Positions 10,501 to 17,600 of a stretch of DNA of 64,000 nt are shown one piece after another. Below the pieces are notes generated by a model. The model was not told the origin of the DNA, did no database searches, and worked only from the letters and a program-made list of their open reading frames with translations. Where the stretch lies: assembly GCA_026129525.1 (NCBI GenBank), contig JAHCHW010000001.1, positions 384,001 through 448,000 on the forward strand, given 5' to 3'. The stretch's first letter is position 1, and every line of letters starts with the position of its first letter. The translations under genes and the position numbers were made by a program. The DNA comes from Chitinophagales bacterium (GTDB lineage: Bacteria > Bacteroidota > Bacteroidia > Chitinophagales > LD1).

Positions 10501-10612
10501 CGATAACATTCTCATCAATACCGAGCGCTTTGGCAGCGGTATTTACTTTGCCACCATTACCGATGTAAACAAACCTGCTGACAGAATTACCAAGCGGTTT
10601 ATTGTAGAGTAG
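7553..10612 (+). CDS. CocE/NonD family (X-Pro dipeptidyl-peptidase S15-like) hydrolase, T9SS-exported
   Basis: 1019 residues: signal peptide (MNKIYTLAVIFCLSFSLASA), an alpha/beta-hydrolase of the CocE/NonD S15 type, a galactose-binding-like C-terminal beta domain (roughly 600-920), and a type A T9SS tail (VFPNPASDNTQIFV...GSGIYFATI). The nucleophile is S235 in MFGASALGNTQ. The acid is probably in HITGWWDIFTEGQ and the base in IGPWAHQTI. The family cleaves acyl, ester or Xaa-Pro peptide bonds, and the substrate cannot be read from sequence. Insertions make it much longer than CocE (~575 aa). It is divergent from the SprB-repeat gene. Confidence 0.9.
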   Translation: MNKIYTLAVIFCLSFSLASAQVPNGQLDDIKEFSTKITVPLVMPDGVKLMTDVYVPRTRDSLRVSLGTLNLGIATIETDTLTFIPYGEQLLFYDSLNGQPNPNPYQLPSVFTRTPYDKGSWNEGGSIFPILGYNYIMQDMRGRYSSEGVYFPMYSDSWNKNAYHPGQGHVLDYLPPTDPKHSNKHEDGYESVKILLQLDSAYGAMVGSNELAEYYKGLPHTNTKVSEHIGMFGASALGNTQLQLGAAHRIPDSIPGLKCLMPIVATIEHYISTGYNNGVFRDRIVTGWLKGQIFDTEDDLIPIDNDKQNSIHTSFDYDLPKTITLNGITREYQQNKFEAANISIDHFTAMRYNFPNGDLSPAGFYPNSVGRPGMDAKVAYVNQDGESVDPVTQLPLPNLTYSRYTNLDVPVMHITGWWDIFTEGQINTHNFTVDALTGKNKSLQKSVIGPWAHQTIASRKSGDRIYPKNVTEVTKFDLADFDIQDIPLNDVVKSDLVTWFRYNLNYQPGHVLGEPKFIIRESQNWQKLNKNATIFGDILVRIPSQDFIVPYADMINFLGGKGGLSGLKIEVKNNVFGQFETTQAVPNVGTILPNFGGEPLSEIPRVNYETDVPAFRFYVPGCDSAADALAGYPDNHKVGNFWLGTETFPATEHMEWKKMYMHQNGSLNYSAPAQDEGYKMYVHDPDDPILTVGGANMIVRSPDGTRNSQSQMEITDPTNAPYTMDREGVIQFNSDPIAVGDSFTIVGFPVCTLYAKSNPAGVTSGPTDAEFHVRLCDVWPDGRVYFVQDGCVGARGRDYARALVDEMGVPGAATYGNGVEEKADTEIPFTNIETGQIYEYVFKMWPIAYSWAPGHRIRVLISSSNYTRYQVNPSVPLNDGEFFRRKPGDGQFYYFQGQQMFPRSAVQRVHFSPDHPSSINFPTFNTQHTYNTVEPVAYEPSFDASVFPNPASDNTQIFVNKPGDHEVVITDVAGRRVFTGRFDDNILINTERFGSGIYFATITDVNKPADRITKRFIVE

Positions 10613-10635
10613 GAAAAAAATAACAACAAGATTTT

Positions 10636-10674
10636 AAAAGCAACCCGACCGGAAACAGTCGGGTTGCTTTTTTT
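10636..10674. terminator. Bidirectional rho-independent terminator
   Basis: Long stem AAAAGCAACCCGAC (10636-10649) / GTCGGGTTGCTTTT (10658-10671) with loop CGGAAACA, followed by T's on the plus strand and preceded by A's. It separates two convergent genes, and the minus-strand gene's stop codon (10673-10675) overlaps its edge. Confidence 0.9.
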
Positions 10675-11227
10675 ATTCAGTATTTGCAATGGGCTTCCCA
10701 AACTCAAACTGCTTGTAAACATCATACTGCCCTTTGGCAGGATTGAATTTGCGGATAGTGAGTCGGCTGCATACAAATTCAATGTTGAAATTTCTGTTGC
10801 CGAAAAGTGATTCGGCTATTGCCAGCTTTCCTTCATCAAGTTGTCTGCCTATAGAAACATGCGGGTGAATGGATTTGGTTTCGGTGGAAAAGGGTTTGTT
10901 GCTATGAAAATTTCTCATCAACGTAATGAGGGTGTCTTTTGATGATTCATCGGGGTAAAGGCAGTATGCTTTGTGCAGGCGGCCGGCACGGGTTAGGGTT
11001 ACTTTAAACCTTTCCAAACCGCTGCAAAATTCAATAAGATACTTTTCCATTGCTGCAAGTTTTCCCATTCCGTCAAAAAACTCGCAAAAGGTAATGTGCG
11101 CTTTTGAGTTTACGCTGTGGTACCAGCCGATGCTTTGCTTTAATTCTTCTTTGAGTTTAGCCACCGAATCTTCGGCTTCAGTTGGCGGGCAAATACCTAC
11201 CCAATATTTTTTGTCGGGGTTTTTCAT
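10673..11227 (-). CDS. 2'-5' RNA ligase family / 2H phosphoesterase
   Basis: 184 residues carrying the two HxT/S motifs that define 2H phosphoesterases: HITFCEF (about residues 44-50) and HPHVSIGR (about 122-129). Such enzymes hydrolyse or ligate 2',3'-cyclic phosphates or related bonds in RNA or nucleotides. The actual substrate of this one is unknown. No signal peptide, so cytoplasmic. It converges with the CocE-type gene across a shared terminator, and its start is divergent from the next gene. Confidence 0.82.
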   Translation of the reverse strand: MKNPDKKYWVGICPPTEAEDSVAKLKEELKQSIGWYHSVNSKAHITFCEFFDGMGKLAAMEKYLIEFCSGLERFKVTLTRAGRLHKAYCLYPDESSKDTLITLMRNFHSNKPFSTETKSIHPHVSIGRQLDEGKLAIAESLFGNRNFNIEFVCSRLTIRKFNPAKGQYDVYKQFEFGKPIANTE

Positions 11228-11312
11228 GGGCTACTACTTTCTGAAATCAGCGTACGCTTTTAGCCAGTAAATTTATTCACTATCTATGTATAGGTAGTAA
11301 CACAAATACACA

Positions 11313-12071
11313 ATGGCAAAACTGATTCCGGGCATTCATAACTACTGCGACCGTTGGTGCGAGCGCTGCGCGTTTGTACAGCGGTGTGCAGTGGGGATAG
11401 AAGATTTAAAACTTACCGATAAGCAGCGCGACATCAATAACAAGGAGTTTTGGGATACTCTTTCGAAAAGTTTTGAGAAAACGTTTAAACTTTTGGAAAA
11501 GGCAGCAAAGCATTATGGTATTGACATCAACGAAATTGCAAAAGAGGATGATGAAGAATTTGGGAAGAAACGAGCCAATAAGCGAGAAAGGCAGAAGAAT
11601 CATTTTCTGTTTACAGGAGGGACAAGATATGCTGACCTTGTACACGAGTGGCTGGGCAAGCAAGATAGCTTAAAACAAAAAGGAGGAGAAATTACCCGGC
11701 TTGTGGAACTGGGAATTAAGAGTGAAAAAGAGGCGCTGAAAGAGATAAATACCTTACAAGAATGTTTGGAAGTTGTTAACTGGTATTCGTTTCAAATTTC
11801 TGTAAAGTTTGCGCGGGCGCTTTCGGGCAAAGAAGAAGATGATAAGTGGTTTGAGGAAAATGATTTTCCGAAAGACAGTGACGGCTCTGCGAAAGTAGCG
11901 CTGATTGGTATTGACCGCTCCATGGCAGCATGGGCAAAAATCAGCGAGTTTTTCCCCGAACGGGAAGACGAAGTTTTAACCATGCTCGGCTTGCTCGATA
12001 AATTGAGAAGAGTAGGCGAAGAAGAATTTCCGGACGCGCGAAAATTTAAACGCCCCGGGTTTGATGATTAA
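11313..12071 (+). CDS. Conserved hypothetical protein with N-terminal Cys cluster
   Basis: 252 residues, no signal peptide or membrane segment. The N-terminus holds C-x3-C-x2-C-x5-C (YCDRWCERCAFVQRC, residues 12-25), which could bind zinc or an iron-sulfur cluster. The rest is highly charged and mostly helical, with a Lys/Glu-rich stretch (~80-105). I do not recognise the family. It stands alone between a divergent 2H phosphoesterase and a block of hairpin repeats, so context does not help. Confidence 0.75.
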   Translation: MAKLIPGIHNYCDRWCERCAFVQRCAVGIEDLKLTDKQRDINNKEFWDTLSKSFEKTFKLLEKAAKHYGIDINEIAKEDDEEFGKKRANKRERQKNHFLFTGGTRYADLVHEWLGKQDSLKQKGGEITRLVELGIKSEKEALKEINTLQECLEVVNWYSFQISVKFARALSGKEEDDKWFEENDFPKDSDGSAKVALIGIDRSMAAWAKISEFFPEREDEVLTMLGLLDKLRRVGEEEFPDARKFKRPGFDD

Positions 12072-12091
12072 AAGAAAACATGCGTTTGTTT

Positions 12092-12227
12092 GTTCGACCC
12101 CTTCGGGGTCGGACTTCTCTCCTTCGTATTTTTTTATAAACCTGTGATGCCTTCGTCATCAAAAACAAATGCGAAATGAGGTTCGAGCATACCAATAAAA
12201 TTTGCAGTTACCCCGTATGGGTCGAAC
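12092..12227. repeat. Hairpin-repeat block 1 (REP-like, near-identical to 13514-13645)
   Basis: Begins with GTTCGACCC (12092-12100) and ends with its inverse GGGTCGAAC (12219-12227). Inside are CGACCCCTTCGGGGTCG (12095-12111), TTTATAAA, GATGCCTTCGTCATC (12146-12160), then a tail ending in TTACCCCG. The same order recurs at 13514-13645, so this is a duplicated block of about 135 bp. It may also end transcription of the preceding gene, although there is no clear T-run. Confidence 0.85.
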
Positions 12228-12320
12228 AATTTCAAAACTTGTGTTAATGCTTCGGTTAAAACCTTTTAAACCATTAGCAATGTACGGTTACCTTTAAAGA
12301 AATTCGGTAAAAGATTTCTT

Positions 12321-12878
12321 GTGAAGGGAATTCTACTCACCGGCATTGTTTTTGGCGCAGCTTTATCTTACTCGTTTGATAGTGCCACAATAAAAAGCGA
12401 AGCTGTTTCCCAAACAAAAAATGCAGATACAACGCAAACAGGAATAGGAGAACTCATTTTTTCGCTTGACAGCAATAGTTTCAATTTTGGAGAGGTTGCC
12501 AATTACGAAAGGATAAGCGTTGTGTTTTATGCCAAAAATGTTTCCGGTTATCCTGTGGTAATCAGTCGAGCCACTACCTGTTGCGGGTGCGATTACCCTA
12601 CCGTTCCAAGAAAGCCGATAATGCCGGGCGAAGTAGTTTCCCTTTCCTATACCTATGATGCACATAGGTTGGGTCCGTCAATAAAAACCATGCTGGTAAC
12701 CGCCAACGGACTTGATTATATTTTCAAATTTTCATGCCGGGTTTTTGAGCACTACCGGCATGATGAGCGCTGCTATAACCACATACCCGGATATGTTGCC
12801 GAAAAGCGTTTTGGCAATTCAGATATATCAGAGTTTGTTGGTTTGAATTGGTATAAGCATTTGCCCAATAGCTATTGA
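12321..12878 (+). CDS. DUF1573-type exported protein
   Basis: 185 residues from a GTG start. No in-frame ATG lies closer than a stop codon, and the GTG gives a short signal sequence (MKGILLTGIVFGAALSYS). Residues ~48-135 match the DUF1573 Ig-like pattern: FNFGEVANYERISVVFYAKN, then VISRATTCCGC, a P-rich hinge and MPGEVVSLSYTY. These domains occur in Bacteroidota periplasmic or surface proteins of unknown function. The C-terminal ~45 residues are Tyr/His-rich and not recognised. It lies between the hairpin-repeat block and the transposase, and is convergent with the latter. Confidence 0.75.
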   Translation: MKGILLTGIVFGAALSYSFDSATIKSEAVSQTKNADTTQTGIGELIFSLDSNSFNFGEVANYERISVVFYAKNVSGYPVVISRATTCCGCDYPTVPRKPIMPGEVVSLSYTYDAHRLGPSIKTMLVTANGLDYIFKFSCRVFEHYRHDERCYNHIPGYVAEKRFGNSDISEFVGLNWYKHLPNSY

Positions 12879-12917
12879 AAAGCATGCAAGTTTTCGAAAC
12901 ATGAATTGCGAAAGAAT

Positions 12918-13379
12918 TCATTCAATCCAATCAAATAAAAACCTCTCCTCGTATTCAATATTGAATTTTTTGAGAAAGCCGGTGTATTCATCCTTGAAGG
13001 TTTTCTTGATGTGATGTTCTTTTTGATTTCGGATGTAAGCAATTACATCATCTAATTGCGAGTGGCCATAGGAAAATGCACCATATCCTTCCTGCCAATT
13101 GAATTTGAATTTGCAGAGTTTGTTTTCAGTAATGAATTCGGCAGAAGATTTTTTGATTTCGCGCACCAAATCGGAAAGGCAACAGGATGGTTTCATGCCG
13201 ATTAGAAAATGAATATGATTGGGCATGCCGTTGATGGCAAGCATTTTTTGTTCTTTATTTTGAACAATACCGGTGATGTATTGGTATAGGCGCTCTTCCC
13301 ACGATTGATGAATAAGCGCATCGCGATTTTTTACGGCAAAAACAATTTGAATATAAATTTGGGAATAGGTGCCAGCCAT
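12918..13379 (-). CDS. IS200-like Y1 transposase (REP-associated, RAYT-like)
   Basis: 153 residues, single-domain Y1 HUH nuclease. The His-hydrophobic-His motif is in NGMPNHIHFLIG. The catalytic tyrosine is in VIAYIRNQKEHH. Start chosen at MAGTYSQIYIQ (13379), because the 14 codons upstream lie in the repeat flank. Length fits IS200/TnpA-REP proteins. There is no tnpB partner and no clear insertion-sequence ends. Instead the gene is followed upstream and downstream by hairpin modules (12092-12227, 13419-13804), the layout of RAYT transposases, which mobilise REP-type hairpins. Whether it acts on these modules is inference. Confidence 0.88.
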   Translation of the reverse strand: MAGTYSQIYIQIVFAVKNRDALIHQSWEERLYQYITGIVQNKEQKMLAINGMPNHIHFLIGMKPSCCLSDLVREIKKSSAEFITENKLCKFKFNWQEGYGAFSYGHSQLDDVIAYIRNQKEHHIKKTFKDEYTGFLKKFNIEYEERFLFDWIE

Positions 13380-13418
13380 AGAAATTGTTTTAGTTGAATG
13401 AAGATAGAATTTGTATTT

Positions 13419-13486
13419 CATCCCGAAGGGATGTAACGTTTATAGAAAAGGCAACGCGTGAAAATTTCACGATGCCGAAGGTATCG
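13419..13486 (+). repeat. Hairpin module M2 (plus orientation)
   Basis: Hairpin CATCCCGAAGGGATG (13419-13433), TTTATAGAAA, then hairpin CGATGCCGAAGGTATCG (13470-13486). It starts 40 bp upstream of the transposase start codon. Confidence 0.85.
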
Positions 13487-13513
13487 CACAAGCGCAGAAG
13501 ATTTGTGTTTTTT

Positions 13514-13645
13514 GTTCGACCCCTTCGGGGTCGGACTTCTCTTTCGCATTCTTTCTATAAAGCTGTGATGCTTTCGGCATCAAAAACAAATGCGAAATGA
13601 CGTTCGAGCATACCAATAAAATTTGCATTTACCCCGAAGGGGTAA
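13514..13645 (-). repeat. Hairpin-repeat block 2 with module M3 (minus orientation)
   Basis: Hairpin CGACCCCTTCGGGGTCG (13517-13533), TTCTATAAA, hairpin GATGCTTTCGGCATC (13567-13581), a tail shared with block 1 (AAAACAAATGCGAAATGA onward), and hairpin TTACCCCGAAGGGGTAA (13629-13645), which also opens module M4. Confidence 0.85.
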
Positions 13646-13694
13646 CAGGTTTATAGAAACAACGTTTTAATGTTGTCCGATGCCGAAGGTATCG
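13629..13694 (+). repeat. Hairpin module M4 (plus orientation)
   Basis: Hairpin TTACCCCGAAGGGGTAA, CAGGTTTATAGAAA, then hairpin CGATGCCGAAGGTATCG (13678-13694). Same layout as M2, but the first stem differs while the CGAA loop is kept. Confidence 0.85.
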
Positions 13695-13737
13695 TACATG
13701 TATAGTCGTTTGTGTTATGCGTGGTTGTAGTTGTGTG

Positions 13738-13804
13738 CGACCCCTTCGGGGTCGGACTTCTCTCCTTCGCATTCCTTCTATAAACCTGTGATGCCTTCGG
13801 CATC
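13738..13804 (-). repeat. Hairpin module M5 (minus orientation)
   Basis: Hairpin CGACCCCTTCGGGGTCG (13738-13754), TTCTATAAACCTG, hairpin GATGCCTTCGGCATC (13790-13804). It is the last module before the HEPN-like gene. I see nothing else in 13805-13925. Confidence 0.85.
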
Positions 13805-13925
13805 AGGAGCGAGTGCGAGATATGATTCGGATATTTTGGTTTGGCAAAAGAACGTTCTGCTATAACCGATGCTGCATTCTTATATCAGTTTGAGGATGTT
13901 TAGTTTTTACTTTTGACGCAAAACT

Positions 13926-14642
13926 ATGGCAATGAAGTCAAGAAAAATTAAATTGAGAACTTATGTTTCTGAATTGATTGACAGAATAGAAAGAACTGTT
14001 TGGAATAGTAGTTCAAATGAATCAATCGTTTTAAAGTCCATTGTTAAAACCCCAATAGTTGAATCAGAAAGTTTTTGCCATGAAGTATACAGTTCTACCA
14101 TCTCTTTGTTGCAATCGCTGTATGATAAGCATGACCATCGGGCACATAAGTTGAAAGAAAGATATAACACCCTATTAGTGCCAGATGATGATAGATTTTT
14201 TGCCCCTGACTTACTACTTCCTGTCTGTCATGGAAAGCTTAAGGGAATTTTGAATGACATTGACAATGATTTAATAGGCGACCTGGAGTCTCAGATAAGT
14301 TCTGAAATTTTTGGAAACTTTCTTTTATCTGCAGCGCATGCGTTAGATGAAGGGAATAAAGAATTTTCGGCAGTACTTGCTAGTGCTGCATTAGAGGATG
14401 TATTGAAAAAAATTGGTGCGTTAAATGGTTTGGATGTAAGAACTAAAACAATTGAGAAGGTTGTTGGCATATTGGTTGGTAAAAAGTTGCTTAAAGGTTC
14501 ATCGTCAAAGCTGTTGGACAAGTACATTTTTATTAGAAATAAAGCACTACATGCAGAATGGGATAAATTTCAAACAGAGGAAGTAAGTAGCATGATAGCA
14601 TTTATAGAGAGGCTCCTATTAGAACATTTCGGCACTAAGTGA
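13926..14642 (+). CDS. Hypothetical protein with C-terminal HEPN-like domain
   Basis: 238 residues, no signal peptide, mainly helical. The C-terminal ~100 residues look like a HEPN/abortive-infection-type helical domain: ALEDVLKKIGALNGL, then IFIRNKALHAEW. The latter carries R204-N-x3-H209, the R-x4-H signature of HEPN ribonucleases. The N-terminal half is not recognised. Its codon use looks more A+T-rich than that of neighbouring genes. It sits alone behind the transposase and hairpin modules and is convergent with mfd (4-bp gap). Together these suggest an acquired gene, possibly defence or toxin-like. Function unproven. Confidence 0.65.
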   Translation: MAMKSRKIKLRTYVSELIDRIERTVWNSSSNESIVLKSIVKTPIVESESFCHEVYSSTISLLQSLYDKHDHRAHKLKERYNTLLVPDDDRFFAPDLLLPVCHGKLKGILNDIDNDLIGDLESQISSEIFGNFLLSAAHALDEGNKEFSAVLASAALEDVLKKIGALNGLDVRTKTIEKVVGILVGKKLLKGSSSKLLDKYIFIRNKALHAEWDKFQTEEVSSMIAFIERLLLEHFGTK

Positions 14643-14646
14643 ATTA

Positions 14647-17600
14647 TCATTTTTCGTTCCCAAACCTCCCAACCTCCTCCAACCTCTCCTCCGCCTCTTT
14701 CATTGTTTTCACATTCTCAAACGTCAACACCAAATACTTTTCGGTTTCGCGCAGGTAAACTCCTGCTCGGTGCTGCTGCACATACTGTAAAATTTTCCCG
14801 AAAGTAGAAGATGAATAGAAAGCCGATTCTTTATTTGCCACAAAATAGCAGCGCATGGTTTTGCCTTTCAAAATGATTTGCTCCATGCCTAAGCCGGTGG
14901 CAATCCATTTTAAGCGCATGGCATCGAACAATTCGAACACCGGTGCGGGCACTTCGCCAAAGCGGTCGTGCAGTTGTTCTTCAAATTTCTTCAGCCCTTC
15001 TTCATCTTTTATTTCGTTAAGGTCGCGGTAGAGCAACATGCGCTCGGTGGTGTTGCTTACGTATTCGTTCGGTATCAGCATTTCCAAATCGGTTTCAATG
15101 GCACAGTCTCGCACGTAATCGTGCGTGCGTTCCAGTTCTTCTTTATACAACTCTTTAAACTCGCTGTCTTTCAACTCGCGGATGGCTTCATCCAGAATTT
15201 TCTGATATACATCGTAACCTATTTCAGCAATAAAGCCGCTTTGCTCGGCACCCAACATGTTGCCCGCCCCGCGTATATCCATATCGCGCATGGCAATGTT
15301 GAAACCGCTTCCCAAATCGGAAAACTCTTCGATGGTTTTTAGCCGTTGGCGGCTTTCGTTGGTAAGTGTGCTGAGCGGTGGGGCAAACAAATAACAGAAC
15401 GCATGTTTGTTGCTGCGCCCCACGCGCCCGCGCAATTGGTGCAAATCGCTCAAGCCAAACTGATGCGCGTTGTTGATGATAATGGTATTCGCATTCGGAA
15501 TATCAATTCCGCTTTCAATAATGTTGGTGCAAAGCAGCACATCGTATTCGCGGTTAATAAATTTGGTAATCACTTCTTCCAGATGTTCGCCCTCCATTTG
15601 CCCGTGCGCCACGCCAATATCAATGCTCGGCACTAACTTCATCAGCATCTCTTTCACTTCGCCAATATCGCGCACGCGGTTGTGCACAAAAAACACTTGC
15701 CCACCGCGATATACTTCATACTCAATGGCTTCCTTAATCAAATCAGGGTCAAGCGGATGAACTTCGGTAGTAATGGGCTGACGGTTGGGCGGTGGCGTGT
15801 TGATGATACTCAAATCGCGCGCACCCATCAGCGAGAACGAAAGCGTACGCGGAATAGGTGTAGCGGTGAGTGTGAGTGTATCTACATTGGCGCGAATGGT
15901 TTTCAAAGTTTCTTTGGCGCCTACTCCGAATTTTTGCTCTTCATCCACAATCATCAACCCAAGGTCTTTAAACTTTACATTTTTAGCGAGCAGTGCATGA
16001 GTGCCGATGATGATGTTGATTTTGCCCTCGGCTAATTTTTGCAGAATTTCTTTTTTCTCCTTTGCGGTTTTAAAACGGTTGATGTATTCAATCTCTACCG
16101 GAAAATCAGCCAAACGCTCTTTAAATGTTTTGGCGTGTTGCATTACCAGAATAGTTGTGGGCGCCAGCACGGCTACTTGCTTTCCATCGGTAGCGGCTTT
16201 AAATGCTGCGCGAATCGCTACTTCGGTTTTTCCGAAACCCACATCACCGCACACCAACCTATCCATAGGCGAAGTGGCTTCCATATCGCGCTTCACATCT
16301 TCGGTGGCTTTTGCCTGGTCGGGAGTGTCTTCGTACATAAACGATGCATCCAACTCGTTCTGCAAATAGCCATCGGGCGAAAACTGAAAACCCTTTGCCG
16401 CTTTACGCTTGGCATACAACTGAATCAAATCGAACGCAAGCTCCTTAATCCGCTTCTTGGTTTTCTTCTTGAGGTTGTTCCATGTATCAGTGCCGAGTTT
16501 ATTTACGCGCGGGCTTTCGCCTTCCTTACCTACATACTTCGAAATTTTATGCAGCGACTGAATGCCCACATACAGAATATCGTTGCCCGCATAAATAAGG
16601 CGCACGGTTTCCTGCATTTGTCCTGCCACTTCTATTTTTTCCAAGCCGCTGAACACGCCCACCCCGTGGTCAATGTGCGTTACATAATCACCGGGCTTCA
16701 GTTCGCGCAGGGTTTTCATCAGCATGGCTTTATCCTTGCTGAATCCCTGCCGCAAATTGTATTTGTGATAACGGTTAAAAATCTGGTGGTCGGTGTAGAA
16801 GCAGATTTTTAAATCATCGTCAATAAAGCCGTGGTGAATGCCGGTGTGAACGGGACTCCACCTCACCCCCGACCCCTCTCCTTCGGAGAGGGGAGGAACA
16901 GTTACCTCATCCGTCCGCCCATGGCGGACACCTTCTCCTAAAGGAGAAGGATTAACAGCCGGATTTGAGATTTTACTTGAAGTTGACTTTTTTTCGAGGT
17001 CTTCGAAAATAGCATAGAAGCGTTCAATCTGTTTTGGATTTTCTGCGAAGATTAAATTGGTGTAGCCAGCTTCTGTGTTGTCGTGCAGGTTTTTCAGTAG
17101 CAGGTCAAAGTTTTTGTTGAAGGAAGGTTGTGGGCGGGAGTGGAATACTACCTCTCCCCAACCCTCTCCAAAGGAGAGGGAGTTAACAGCCGGCTTTCTT
17201 CCAAAATGAACTACTTTGAATTTTGAAAGTTGCTTTTCAAACTCTTCAAACTTTACAAACACATCTTCTGCATCGGCTTCAATTAACGGATGGTTAGGAT
17301 GTTCAATTTTGTGTTTGCGGATTTCGGGTTGAATCTTTTTTGCTTTATCAATTGCCTGCTCAAAAATTTCTTTTAGCAGTTGTTCATCTTTTATCCATAT
17401 AACCGTGTTGGCGGGCAACACATCCAACACCGAAGTTTTTTTCTCGTTACCGAAGTGGGTTTGAATGTTGGGAACAATGGTTACGCTCGCAATTCTCTTT
17501 TGGCTTAACTGCGTAAGCGGGTCGAAGGTGCGGATGCTTTCAATTTCGTTGCCGAACAACTCTACCCGGTACGGAAATTCATTGCCGAACGAATACACAT

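Noticed and set aside
12918..13421. Longer transposase frame starting at 13421
   Set aside because: The 14 extra residues run into hairpin module M2, and family members begin at MAGTYSQ.
12092..13804. CRISPR array
   Set aside because: Repeats are hairpin modules of unequal spacing in both orientations, with no unique spacers of constant length and no cas genes.
16039..16812. 257-aa plus-strand open frame inside mfd
   Set aside because: Antisense shadow of conserved Mfd domains; no recognisable protein features.
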